In this document: positions 16,798-25,308 of the stretch, one piece after another
How the letters are laid out: the number at the start of each line of letters is the position of its first letter
Numbering within the stretch: position 1 is the first letter of the stretch
DNA from: Nitrospira sp.
Lineage (GTDB): Bacteria > Nitrospirota > Nitrospiria > Nitrospirales > Nitrospiraceae
Length of the DNA: 64,000 nt
Assembly: GCA_024760545.1 (NCBI GenBank)
Contig: CP060501.1
Span: 1,711,501 to 1,775,500, forward strand
Direction of reading: 5' to 3'
Made by a program: the position numbers and the translations under genes
Notes under the pieces: generated by a model
What the model was told of the DNA's origin: nothing
Databases searched by the model: none
Seen by the model: only the letters and a program-made list of their open reading frames with translations

Positions 16798-17181
16798 ATG
16801 AGACAGATGAAACACATAAGCGGCTCTCAAGCCCATCAGTCCTATAGCTCGATCGAACGCCGCAGAATGACAAGGACCAGCGTGTCCTTCGGCCTGATGT
16901 ATTCTGGAATTAAGGGAGAGGACGTCCTGATCGGTGACGGTACGGTAGTAGATCTGTCTGATGGTGGGTTGGGCATTCGTGGAGATGTCCGTGTTCAAGT
17001 TGGTATGGATCTGACATTGTTCTTGTATCTCGCTGACAGTGAAGATCTCTTGTTCGTCGTGGAAGCGACGGTAGCCTGGACAAAGGGACACCTGTTTGGT
17101 GTCATCCTGAACGAACTCAGCCTTCGCGACGGCAGCCGCCTGCAGTCGTTCCTCCGCTCCCAAGGCGTTGGTCAGGCCTAG
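16798..17181 (+). CDS. PilZ domain protein
   Basis: A 127-residue PilZ protein with RRMTR as first motif (about residues 20-24) and DLSDGG as second (about 56-61). The remaining sequence forms the usual six-stranded barrel, ending in a short helix (GSRLQSFLRSQG). A strong AGGAGG (16783-16788) lies 9 nt from the ATG at 16798, which decides the start over the upstream GTG. It is the fourth PilZ gene within 9 kb. The downstream TetR gene has its own operator and is probably separate. Confidence 0.88.
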   Translation: MRQMKHISGSQAHQSYSSIERRRMTRTSVSFGLMYSGIKGEDVLIGDGTVVDLSDGGLGIRGDVRVQVGMDLTLFLYLADSEDLLFVVEATVAWTKGHLFGVILNELSLRDGSRLQSFLRSQGVGQA

Positions 17182-17355
17182 TTGGTTCGCTGCCGGCGAT
17201 CGTGACTGGGAAATGGAAGCTATGTTTTGACAATGAGATCCCTATAACCTAGGACGAGACAACCACCTGACTATATGTAGTCGCCGAGCCTTCTATCTCT
17301 TCCATGCCGATACGTCATCTGACCTTGTTTTTGATATGACCACATGCTAGCTTCT

Positions 17356-17377
17356 GGTGAGTAACCACTTACTCACC
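17356..17377. promoter_or_regulatory. Perfect palindromic operator at the tetR start
   Basis: GGTGAGTAA (17356-17364) and TTACTCACC (17369-17377) form a perfect 9-bp inverted repeat with a 4-nt spacer, ending at the base before the ATG of the TetR gene. The size and position fit a TetR-family operator, so the repressor probably controls its own operon. Confidence 0.75.
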
Positions 17378-18022
17378 ATGAGCAAAACAAAAAAACCATC
17401 TTCGCAACTACATTCACCTTCGCGAACATCAGGTCATGAGCGACAAGCCAGCCTGATCAGTGCCGCGGCCGCCCTCTTTGCAGCCAATGGGTTTACCGGA
17501 ACAACCACGAAGGAAATCGCCAAGGCAGCCGGTGTCAGCGAGGCCCTGCTTTTCAAACACTTCCCGACGAAGCACGCGCTGTACACCGCGATTCTAGCGG
17601 AAAAAGCCCAATATTCCGGGCTACGAGAGGCAGTCGAAGAAGCCGCCAAAAGGCAAGATGATGCACGGCTCTTCACGTTGCTGGCCAGCTATCGAATCAG
17701 AAAGGGTGCGGATCCGACATTGCTTCGCCTGCTCCTGTTCAGTGCCTTGGAAGGACATGAACTGTCCGATATGTTTTTTCAGAAGCAGTATCGCGTCTTT
17801 CACGATCTCCTCGCCGGCTATATTCGCCGACGCGTTGACGACGGCGCGTTCCGTCCGGTCGATCCACTGCTTACGGCCAGAGCGTTTTTCGGGATCATCG
17901 TCCACCATCGACTGCTGCACGATATCTTTGGTTTGCCGATGCACCTGACCCACGAAGAAACGGTGGCGGAATATGTGTCGCTGTTCCTTGGCGGGCTTGT
18001 TCGACAATCGCCGAACGCGTAA
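17378..18022 (+). CDS. TetR/AcrR family transcriptional regulator
   Basis: A 214-residue repressor-type protein. Residues about 20-70 form the TetR helix-turn-helix (GFTGTTTKEIAKAAGVSEALLFKHFPTK includes the recognition helix); the rest is a helical ligand-binding domain ending in LSLFLGGL-like helices. The ATG at 17378 was chosen because the upstream GTG at 17357 lies inside the palindromic operator. The gene is followed after 15 nt by the membrane fusion protein and then by the RND pump, so it is the likely local repressor of this efflux operon. The inducer is unknown. Confidence 0.93.
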   Translation: MSKTKKPSSQLHSPSRTSGHERQASLISAAAALFAANGFTGTTTKEIAKAAGVSEALLFKHFPTKHALYTAILAEKAQYSGLREAVEEAAKRQDDARLFTLLASYRIRKGADPTLLRLLLFSALEGHELSDMFFQKQYRVFHDLLAGYIRRRVDDGAFRPVDPLLTARAFFGIIVHHRLLHDIFGLPMHLTHEETVAEYVSLFLGGLVRQSPNA

Positions 18023-18037
18023 GCGACCAGCACTGAT

Positions 18038-19240
18038 ATGAGCCAACTATCCCGATATCCATTTGTGATCCTTGGGGTCATCATCTTTTTCGCCGTCACG
18101 GCTCTTGTCGTCTTCCGTCTGAGCACAGGCGCTAAAACCGACACCAACAAGACACGGCTTATCACGGTAGGAGTGATATCCCCGCTGAGGCAGGATCTCG
18201 ATATTCGCCTGGCCTATACGGCGGACATCTCGCCCTATCAAGTCGTCAATGTCTTTTCGCGGGTCGATGGCTACATCGCGAAACTGCATGTCGATAAGGG
18301 TGATTTTGTGAGGGCCAATCAGTTGCTCGTCGAAATCGACCATACGGACTATCAACATGCTGTCGATCAGGCAAAAGCCAATCTTTCAGCGGCCAAGGCG
18401 AAAGTATCACAACAAGACGCCGCGGTGCGCAACGCCAAACTGACCCTCGATCGCATGCAAGCCCTCATCAAAGATCAATTTGTTTCGCAGCAGGATCTGG
18501 ACAACGCGCAGGTCAACTCTGATGCCGCCATCGCCGCACAAGAATCCTTGCACGCGCAGGTCAAACAGATGGAGGTCGCACTGGCTCAAGCGGAGACTAA
18601 TCTGACCTACTCCTATATCCGCGCCCCGTTTGCCGGCTATATCGCGGAACGAAATCTGGATACCGGTGCCTATGTCACCGGCGCGACCGCAAGTACATCG
18701 ACCATGTCGCGGGGCATTATGAGCCTGCACGACATCAATACCGTCCGGGTTCTGATCGAAGTCGTCGAAAAAGAGATTCCGCTGGTGAAGATCGGACAAA
18801 AGGCTGAGCTTCGTGCTGAAGCATACCCGGACCACGTGTTCCAGGGAACCGTCACGCGTATCGTTCAAGCCTTGAATCGTGCAACGCGAACGATGACTGT
18901 GGAAGTCGATTTACCCAACAAGGATCTCCGGCTAAAAGGCGGCATGTTCGCCCGAGTTGAAGTGATGGTGGGGATCCATCATCAGGCGTTGCAGATTCCC
19001 ATCGACGCCGTCAGTCGGCTGGAGGATACGCAGTACGTCTATGTCGTTCGGGAGGGGAAAGCCCAACGGGTAGATATTGCAATCGGTGCCCGTAACGGGA
19101 ACCGCGTAGAAATCACCAAAGGTCTGATCGGTAGTGAAGAGGTCATCGTCTCCGGCAAAGATATAATACACGACGGCACACCCGTGCGCACTCAACCCCT
19201 TCCTCAGCCATCGGACTTGAATACTGAAGGGAAGAGCTGA
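18038..19240 (+). CDS. RND efflux membrane fusion protein (HlyD/AcrA type)
   Basis: A 400-residue periplasmic adaptor that links an inner-membrane pump to an outer-membrane channel. It has an N-terminal membrane helix (about residues 8-28), the split lipoyl domain (SRVDGYIAKLHVDKGDFV and later IRAPFAGYIAERN), a coiled-coil hairpin (about 100-185) and a beta-barrel with the FQGTVTRI segment. Length and order are normal for the family. It sits 15 nt after tetR and 83 nt before the pump gene. No outer-membrane channel gene is adjacent. Confidence 0.93.
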   Translation: MSQLSRYPFVILGVIIFFAVTALVVFRLSTGAKTDTNKTRLITVGVISPLRQDLDIRLAYTADISPYQVVNVFSRVDGYIAKLHVDKGDFVRANQLLVEIDHTDYQHAVDQAKANLSAAKAKVSQQDAAVRNAKLTLDRMQALIKDQFVSQQDLDNAQVNSDAAIAAQESLHAQVKQMEVALAQAETNLTYSYIRAPFAGYIAERNLDTGAYVTGATASTSTMSRGIMSLHDINTVRVLIEVVEKEIPLVKIGQKAELRAEAYPDHVFQGTVTRIVQALNRATRTMTVEVDLPNKDLRLKGGMFARVEVMVGIHHQALQIPIDAVSRLEDTQYVYVVREGKAQRVDIAIGARNGNRVEITKGLIGSEEVIVSGKDIIHDGTPVRTQPLPQPSDLNTEGKS

Positions 19241-19323
19241 ACGGGGTCCATCACACGCTTTGCCCTATTTCTTAAGATGACCTCCTGATCAGCACTCAGC
19301 GATCATTACTCCGTTTCTCCGAT

Positions 19324-22300
19324 ATGTGGCTGACCTTACTCGCATTACGCAATCGCATCGGCATCCTGATGCTATCGCTCGCGATGGTGGTATTGGGCTT
19401 GACGTCCCTCCAGCGATTGCCCGTTGATCTTTTCCCGCAAATCCAGGTCCCGGTCGCCTTCGTAGGGGTCATTTACAAAGGGGCGCCTCCTCTCGATATT
19501 GAACAGAGCGTCGTGTACCCGATCGAAAAAGCGGTCAGCTCAGCCTCCAATGTCGAACACGTCGAGTCATTCAGTAAGCAGGGTATCGGCGCGGTGCAAA
19601 TCTGGTTCAATTGGGGAGCAGACATCAACGTCGGACAAATGGAGGTGATGCAGCGCATCACACAGATTCTGAACAGCCTCCCACCCGGCATTTTGCAGCC
19701 CTTTATCGTCAAGTTCGACGTCTCCAATATTCCCGTCTCGATCGTGTCGGTATCGAGCGACGAGTTGGACGAACGCGCACTGTACGATTTGGCATACAAC
19801 ACCATCGCTCCACAAATCGAACAGATCGCCAATGTTGCGGCGGCGACCGTCGAGGGGGGGAAGATCCGCCAAATCAACATCAACCTTGATCCGGCGCTGC
19901 TCAGCGCGCGCGGGCTTTCGATTCTCGACGTCGTGAATTCCGTCAAAGCCGCCAATCTGATTTTGCCTTCAGGCGATATCAAAGCAGGCAACCTGGACTA
20001 CAACGTCTTCACCAACAATCAGTTTCGGACGGTCGAGCCGATCCAAGACGTCATCGTGAAAGTCAATCCGCTGGGCAACCCGGTTCGCGTACGCGATGTG
20101 GGGACCGTGACGGACTCGTCCGACATTCAAACGAACATCGTGCATGCCGATGGAGCCAAATCGGTATTTCTTCGAGTGAACAAGCAACCGATCGCCAATA
20201 CGGTCGGAGTCGTGGACGCCCTGCGCGCCGCGCTCCCCAAGATGTTCGGCATTCCCGAAGGAGTGAAGCTCGGCATCTCGTTCGATCAATCCCTCTACAT
20301 TCGGCAATCCATCGACAATCTCGTTGAACAGGCCCTCCACGGCTCGTTGTTGGCAGCGGCTGTGATTCTCATCTTCCTGCGCAACCTCACCAGTACCCTG
20401 ATCGTTTCGGTTGCCATTCCCTTGTCCATGCTCGTGACGTTTATCGTGCTCTATTTCACCGGACAGACGCTCAATGTTTTCACGCTCGGGGGACTCGCAC
20501 TGGGCATCGGCCGCCTCGTTGATGATTCCATCGTGGAACTGGAAAATATCCAACGCCATCTCAATGCCAATCCCAATCGGTGGACCGGTATTCTGGACGC
20601 CGCACGGGAGGTGGCGATGCCGATCTTTGCCTCCACCGTCACGACGGTGGTGGTCTTCCTCCCGATGTTTTTCGTCGTCGGCGTCGCGCGTCTGCTGCTG
20701 ATTCCATTAACCGTCACGATCGCCATTGCGCTCTTCACGTCTTTTTTGGTGTCCCGCACGGTCACGCCGGCGCTCTGCTACAAATTTCTCAAGCCCGAGC
20801 AAGAGGCCTGGCGGTCGATGCCGACTTGGTTTGTCAACCTGATGGAGTGGAGCCGAAAGCGGTATGAATCCCTCGATAGGAGTTACGAAGACTCGTTACG
20901 GTGGGTACTGGACCATCGCCGAATCTTCATCATCGCGGTCCTGCTGATCTTCGTCGGATCGCTGACTTTGGTTCCCATGATCGGAACGGAATTCCTGCCG
21001 GTGTCCGATGAGAGCCAATTTCGCATCGTCCTACGCGCTCCCGTCGGCCAACGAGTTGAAAAGACGGAGCAGCAGGTCTCGGAAGTCGAACGCGTCCTTC
21101 GCGCGAACATTCCCGCTACCGAACTGGAGACGATTGTCTCCAGCACGGGGATTTTGTCACAAGGCCGCTCGTCCCTTTTCAATCCCAATACAGGCCCCCA
21201 CACCTCTTCGATTCAAGTCTACCTCGCCGACCCGGCGAAGCGGACCAGAAATCAGGTCGAGATCATGAACGATGTGCGTCCCAAGATCGTCAAACTCTTC
21301 CCCGGCGTGTCGATGTATTTCGATCCCGGAGGTCTCGTCAAACGCGTCACCAGCTTCGGCTCGCAAAAGGCCGTGGACGTGGAAATTTATGGATATGACT
21401 TCGACAAAGCGAGGGACGTCATCGCCCGCGTCAAGGAGATCATGGAGCGGATTCCCGGCCTGGCTGATATCGAACCGAGCCGGGAAGAAAACTACCCGGA
21501 GGTCAACGTCACCGTCGATCGAGAGAAAGCGGCCTTACTCGGCATCAGTGAAGCCAATGTCGCCAACGCCGTGCTCTTTTCATTGAACGGAAACGGACAG
21601 ACCGACCCGATCATTTACACGGACCCGCAAAACGGCAACGAGTATTTCATCAGCGCGTGGCTTGCCGAGGAACACAGGAAGAATCTCACCGATCTGGAGA
21701 ATATTTTACTCACGACCAAAGTCGGTGAGCCGGTCTTGCTGAAGAACGTAGCGTCGCTCAAGCTGAATGCGGGACCGGTGAAAGTCGATCGGAAGTATTT
21801 CCAGCGCGTGGTCCATATCACGGCGAATCCAATCAATCGACCGCTCGGCGAGATCGCCGATGACCTCGAGTCGTCGTTCGCTGAGCTTCAGCTGCCGGCC
21901 GGGTTCAGCATCAAGCTGGCGGGGCAAATTCAGCAGCAGCGCGAAACCTTCCAAGGGTTGCAGTTTGCGATCGTCCTGGCGCTCGTGTTGGTCTACATGG
22001 TGATGGCCGCACAATTTAAGTCGCTCATCGATCCATTCATCATCATGTTTTCGGTGCCGATGGGCTTTCCCGGTGTCATCTTGATCCTCTTCCTGACGAA
22101 TACGACGTTGTCCACCACATCGATGATGGGCATCATCATGATGTTCGGAATCGTCGTCTCGAACGGCGTCCTGCTGGTCGATTACACCAACGTGCTCCGC
22201 CGTAGAGGCGAACCACTTCACCGTGCGGTCGTGACCGCAGCGCGAACCAGACTGCGCCCGATTCTCATGACTTCACTGGCCACGGTCTTCGGCCTCCTTC

Positions 22301-22509
22301 CCATGGCGATCGGCCTCGGAACCGGCGGCGAAACCAACGCGCCCTTGGCACGGGCGGTCGTCGGAGGCTTGAGCGTCTCCACGCTCCTCACGCTGTTTCT
22401 CGTCCCAACGCTGTACGCGATTTTAGAAGAACGGTTCCCAAGAAGACTTGATTTGCAGACGGGAGATCACTTGCAAGCTTCGGCCGGCGAGGTTCCTGTC
22501 ACGGAGTGA
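19324..22509 (+). CDS. RND family efflux permease (HAE/AcrB type)
   Basis: A 1061-residue proton-driven inner-membrane pump. It has the RND layout: first helix, large periplasmic loop, helices 2-6 with the proton-relay Asp pair in GIGRLVDDSIVELENI, a second periplasmic loop and helices 7-12. N-terminal features such as VDLFPQIQVPVAFVGVIYKG are typical. Length is normal. The product works with the fusion protein encoded just upstream and presumably with a TolC-like channel encoded elsewhere. The double Asp points to drug or organic substrates more than metals, but the substrate cannot be read from sequence. Confidence 0.93.
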   Translation: MWLTLLALRNRIGILMLSLAMVVLGLTSLQRLPVDLFPQIQVPVAFVGVIYKGAPPLDIEQSVVYPIEKAVSSASNVEHVESFSKQGIGAVQIWFNWGADINVGQMEVMQRITQILNSLPPGILQPFIVKFDVSNIPVSIVSVSSDELDERALYDLAYNTIAPQIEQIANVAAATVEGGKIRQININLDPALLSARGLSILDVVNSVKAANLILPSGDIKAGNLDYNVFTNNQFRTVEPIQDVIVKVNPLGNPVRVRDVGTVTDSSDIQTNIVHADGAKSVFLRVNKQPIANTVGVVDALRAALPKMFGIPEGVKLGISFDQSLYIRQSIDNLVEQALHGSLLAAAVILIFLRNLTSTLIVSVAIPLSMLVTFIVLYFTGQTLNVFTLGGLALGIGRLVDDSIVELENIQRHLNANPNRWTGILDAAREVAMPIFASTVTTVVVFLPMFFVVGVARLLLIPLTVTIAIALFTSFLVSRTVTPALCYKFLKPEQEAWRSMPTWFVNLMEWSRKRYESLDRSYEDSLRWVLDHRRIFIIAVLLIFVGSLTLVPMIGTEFLPVSDESQFRIVLRAPVGQRVEKTEQQVSEVERVLRANIPATELETIVSSTGILSQGRSSLFNPNTGPHTSSIQVYLADPAKRTRNQVEIMNDVRPKIVKLFPGVSMYFDPGGLVKRVTSFGSQKAVDVEIYGYDFDKARDVIARVKEIMERIPGLADIEPSREENYPEVNVTVDREKAALLGISEANVANAVLFSLNGNGQTDPIIYTDPQNGNEYFISAWLAEEHRKNLTDLENILLTTKVGEPVLLKNVASLKLNAGPVKVDRKYFQRVVHITANPINRPLGEIADDLESSFAELQLPAGFSIKLAGQIQQQRETFQGLQFAIVLALVLVYMVMAAQFKSLIDPFIIMFSVPMGFPGVILILFLTNTTLSTTSMMGIIMMFGIVVSNGVLLVDYTNVLRRRGEPLHRAVVTAARTRLRPILMTSLATVFGLLPMAIGLGTGGETNAPLARAVVGGLSVSTLLTLFLVPTLYAILEERFPRRLDLQTGDHLQASAGEVPVTE

Positions 22510-22515
22510 CGCTCG

Positions 22516-22854
22516 TCAACTCTCAACAGCGTTTGGGAACAAAGATTTCAGCTGCATGGCCAGCCCGATATCCCCTGTGATCTGCAAACGCCCGGACATC
22601 GCCATCGCCATGCCGCTCATCTGTCCATTGAGGATCTTGATGCAATCTTCTCCGGCCATCGACAGGGTCACATGCGGATCGGCGTGGGTGCCGTCCTTCA
22701 CGACACAGGTGCCGTTGTGCACCAGCAGTTGATACTGGCCGCCTTGAGTCCCTTGCAGATCGAACTGGTACACCGCTTCGACATCTTCCGCTGCATCCTT
22801 ATCCAATTTTGACGGAAGAGCATCGAGCACTTCTCTGATGGTCTTGGCTTTCAT
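22516..22854 (-). CDS. SCP2 sterol-binding domain protein
   Basis: A 112-residue protein consisting of one SCP2 domain: an N-terminal helix (REVLDALPSKLD), the strand YQFDLQGTQGGQYQLLV, then ADPHVTLSMAGEDCIKILNGQMSGMAMAMSG-type elements in which G-Q-M-S-G-M-A-M is characteristic. SCP2 domains bind lipids or hydrophobic molecules. The start is the ATG at 22854 (MKAKTIREV); the frame upstream runs into a strong hairpin. It converges with the RND pump, 6 bp separating the stops. Confidence 0.88.
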   Translation of the reverse strand: MKAKTIREVLDALPSKLDKDAAEDVEAVYQFDLQGTQGGQYQLLVHNGTCVVKDGTHADPHVTLSMAGEDCIKILNGQMSGMAMAMSGRLQITGDIGLAMQLKSLFPNAVES

Positions 22855-22888
22855 GAATAGACGTAGTCCCTCAATAATAATGAAAGCT

Positions 22889-22916
22889 TTCGGGGGCGCA
22901 CTATCGCGCCCCCGAA
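22889..22916 (-). terminator. Strong 11-bp hairpin between speD-like and SCP2 genes
   Basis: TTCGGGGGCGC (22889-22899) pairs perfectly with GCGCCCCCGAA (22906-22916) across a 6-nt loop. On the minus strand it follows the SpeD-like stop at 22942 and precedes an AT-rich tail with AAGCTTTCATTATT. It probably ends the SpeD-like transcript or separates it from the SCP2 gene. Confidence 0.65.
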
Positions 22917-22941
22917 GCAATCTTCATGTGGTTGAAACCCT

Positions 22942-23382
22942 CTAGTACCGGAGAGTCGCTGTCGCGACACTGCGCCGGGCGCCGAAGAACTCCCTCGAAA
23001 AGGACTCGACGACCGCGGGATCATAGCCCTTGCAGCTGAAAATGTCGAGGTAGGCGTGATTGGTTTCGTTGGCGAAATGACCACTGATCAATGAGGTCGA
23101 GATCAACTGCACCATGGAGTACCCAGCCACAGGGCCTTCGCCGAAATCGACGACCTGACATTCACCGAAGCGCTTCATATCGATGAGCTCACACAACTCA
23201 ACGACGTAGCGCTTGATATAGGCTGCGTCACGGATAAGATCGGGATTGCAATCGTGGAGGTCAACTGCCGTGCAGAGTCCCCATGCCTTGCCGCTTCCCA
23301 CCATGTCTTGGACAGGTCGAGCAGCAGCCGCAGGGGCGTTGGTCGGTAAGATCGTGGACTCGGAACTAGCCGAGGTACTCAT
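22942..23382 (-). CDS. Atypical S-adenosylmethionine decarboxylase (SpeD) homologue
   Basis: A 146-residue member of the prokaryotic pyruvoyl-dependent AdoMet decarboxylase family, which self-cleaves to form a pyruvoyl cofactor and feeds polyamine synthesis. By alignment to the Thermotoga enzyme the pyruvoyl Ser (S97), catalytic His (H102) and Cys (C117) are conserved with the same spacing, but the Glu before the Ser is Thr (T96) and the usual HTWPE segment reads HFANE. Residues 1-30 are a Ser/Ala-rich extension. Such changes occur in SpeD homologues reported to decarboxylate ornithine or arginine instead, so the substrate is open. The ATG at 23382 follows a purine-rich stretch. Confidence 0.82.
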   Translation of the reverse strand: MSTSASSESTILPTNAPAAAARPVQDMVGSGKAWGLCTAVDLHDCNPDLIRDAAYIKRYVVELCELIDMKRFGECQVVDFGEGPVAGYSMVQLISTSLISGHFANETNHAYLDIFSCKGYDPAVVESFSREFFGARRSVATATLRY

Positions 23383-23553
23383 AGAGGGTTGTTCCCTTTC
23401 TGTAAGAGGGTTGAGCAGACAGGAACTGTCATGCGTGAACTATACCATGATTTTTTCGCCGCGCACGTGAACGTCAAGAAAATTTCGGCTCTATTGGCGA
23501 GACCCTCGTCAATCGGTTGACAAGGTCTCAACGCTCAGGAAACAATACACCCC

Positions 23554-23733
23554 ATGGAATCCTCCTTAGACATGTCCCGGATAGAATTACCCGATCGCCT
23601 TTGCACCTGGTGCAAGGTTCTCATGAAGAAGCGAGTGGTCGGCGGCAAGCAGTTCATCCATTACACCTGTCCAAAGTGCATCTTTCAGCACACGACCAGA
23701 CTGGGACCGAAGCCTCAGACGTCGCACCGATAA
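23554..23733 (+). CDS. Small zinc-ribbon protein (59 aa)
   Basis: A short ORF with ATG at 23554 (a second in-frame ATG at 23572) ending at 23733. The product has two CxxC pairs, CTWC and CPKC, separated by 25 residues rich in Lys, Arg and hydrophobic strands (KKRVVGGKQFIHYT), the pattern of a zinc ribbon, and a basic tail. The function is unknown; nucleic-acid binding is a reasonable guess. It lies divergent from the SpeD-like gene and convergent with the flavoprotein gene. Confidence 0.65.
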   Translation: MESSLDMSRIELPDRLCTWCKVLMKKRVVGGKQFIHYTCPKCIFQHTTRLGPKPQTSHR

Positions 23734-23768
23734 CCATCGCTCCCGTCAGGCAGTCCATTCTTGCTTCA

Positions 23769-24479
23769 TTAATAATACTGCTCGCGATAGATAGGACAGA
23801 GCCCCTTGGCCTGGATACTTGTCGTTACGTCTTTGATCATGCGTCCGTTGCCGCATAGATAGACGGCTAAATCGTTAATCGATGTGACTCGTTCCTCGAT
23901 GAGCCCATTCACCCGCCCTTTGGCTCCTGTCCAGCCCGGTCCAGGGCGAGACAGGGTCGTCACAAATGAGAACTGCGGATGACGGTCTGCCAATGCTCGA
24001 AACTCGACCTGGTAATACAGATCACGCTCGTACCGTAGACCCCAAACAAGCGTCACCGGCTGAATACTGTTCCGTTCAAGATACGTCAGTAGCATGGATC
24101 GAAAAGGCGCAATTCCTGTTCCGGTTGCGACAAACAGGATCCGCTTGTTTAGGTCATCCCGCAGAAAAAAAGACCCAGCCGGCCCCTTAAAGGTCACCGG
24201 ATCGCCTTCCCGAAGACCATGGAGGTAAGTCGACCCAGGGCCTCCCGGTATCAAATTGAAGAGCAGCAGCAACCGGTCAGAAATGAAAGGAGGTGAGGCA
24301 ATCGAATAGGGACGCGTGACCGGATACGGAAAGCCGTCCTTCGGCACGTCAAATGAGATAAATTGACCTGCCTTGAAGGCGATTTCCTTCGGCTCGCGAA
24401 GCGTCAGCTCCAGTTCTCGGACGTCGTGCGTCAAGTCCCTGATCCGACTCACCGTAGCCTGAAACGATGCTATTGCCAT
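23769..24479 (-). CDS. Ferredoxin-NADP-reductase-like FAD oxidoreductase
   Basis: A 236-residue flavoprotein of the FNR superfamily. The FAD-binding domain carries RPYSIAS (residues 56-62) and the following LFNLIPGGPGSTYLHGL; the pyridine-nucleotide domain has ATGTGIAPFRSML (about 117-129) and a C-terminal CGNGRMIKDV. It ends in aromatic residues (REQYY), as some plant-type reductases do. It would move electrons between NAD(P)H and a small carrier in the cytoplasm. No iron-sulfur domain is fused, and no redox partner is adjacent. Confidence 0.9.
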   Translation of the reverse strand: MAIASFQATVSRIRDLTHDVRELELTLREPKEIAFKAGQFISFDVPKDGFPYPVTRPYSIASPPFISDRLLLLFNLIPGGPGSTYLHGLREGDPVTFKGPAGSFFLRDDLNKRILFVATGTGIAPFRSMLLTYLERNSIQPVTLVWGLRYERDLYYQVEFRALADRHPQFSFVTTLSRPGPGWTGAKGRVNGLIEERVTSINDLAVYLCGNGRMIKDVTTSIQAKGLCPIYREQYY

Positions 24480-24829
24480 CCTGCAGCTCTCTTCCGACCT
24501 TCATTGCACTCTTTACCCTAACACATGCGATTATTCGCCGTTGTCGAACACCCACCTCAGGCTTCTCACCTGAACTGGCTTTTCCCGCAGATTATGAGCG
24601 ACGAGGCACGTGCACGACCCAGGTCGCCGGAAAAAGGTGAGCAAGGAGCTGTGGCGTCTTCCGAGAATGAAGAATTCTTTCAATCAAGCACGATTTCCAG
24701 TGATATGGCCTGGAGGAGTTGGAAGCGGACCGCGACCTACACGACCTGATGACCTAACCCCCGTCGCTACAATGCTTCAGATGAGGAACCACGGCCGAAT
24801 GGGGCCCGCTGGCTTAATGCCGGTGCTGC
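24480..24829. other. Intergenic region without a recognisable gene
   Basis: About 350 bp between the flavoprotein start and the end of the next PilZ gene. Short open frames on both strands show no signal peptide, motif or convincing ribosome binding site. An imperfect GGCTTA/TAGCC stem lies near 24810-24834. I see nothing else I can name. Confidence 0.5.
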
Positions 24830-25153
24830 TTAGCCACGTGAGAGACTACGCTGGACTTGGTCATCGAGAATGTGGGTCAATCGGTCTCGATTCTCGGGGC
24901 TGATCGAAATAATCTTGGCACCTAATTTAGGAGGCCGCACGTGGATAACTTCCAACTCACAGGTTAAGGTCTTTCCACGCTCCAGCTCGATCACGAGTCG
25001 GAGCTCCTCCCCACTCTTGACGTACAGACGGCTCTCAAGGCGCACTCCGGACTCGCTGACATCAAGAACCTTGCAGGGTGCCGAGAGTGCCCCTCGCTGC
25101 AACCGACCGATACGGCCGACATCAACACGAGAATGCTTTCGTTTGAATCCCAT
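24830..25153 (-). CDS. PilZ domain protein
   Basis: A 107-residue single PilZ domain with RKHSR (about residues 5-9) as arginine motif and DVSESG (about 32-37) as second motif; both are complete, so cyclic di-GMP binding is likely. The ATG at 25153 (MGFKRKHSR) follows GGAAGGA; an in-frame TTG lies two codons upstream. The gene is alone between two gaps and is the fifth PilZ gene in this window. Confidence 0.9.
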   Translation of the reverse strand: MGFKRKHSRVDVGRIGRLQRGALSAPCKVLDVSESGVRLESRLYVKSGEELRLVIELERGKTLTCELEVIHVRPPKLGAKIISISPENRDRLTHILDDQVQRSLSRG

Positions 25154-25197
25154 CGGCAATCCTTCCTGTTGACGGCATCATAGCAGGAGGATGGACG

Positions 25198-25272
25198 ATG
25201 CCAAAGACAATTGGCGAAACCGCTAGAGTTCTCTCACCGACGTTCGTACCGGCTCCATACGCTGACGTTTGA
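25198..25272 (+). CDS. Possible micro-ORF (24 aa) with strong ribosome binding site
   Basis: AGGAGG at 25185-25190 lies 7 nt before ATG 25198, and the ORF runs to TGA at 25272. The predicted peptide starts MPKTIGETARVL and shows no known motif. It lies in the gap between the PilZ and DUF2914 genes, on the opposite strand to both. Only the ribosome binding site supports it. Confidence 0.25.
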   Translation: MPKTIGETARVLSPTFVPAPYADV

Positions 25273-25308
25273 CGCCAAGATCGCCGCTGATATCTCTTGA
25301 CCAAGAGG

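Noticed and set aside
24610-24903. 97-codon plus-strand ORF
   Set aside because: Overlaps the end of the PilZ gene on the other strand and has no recognisable features.
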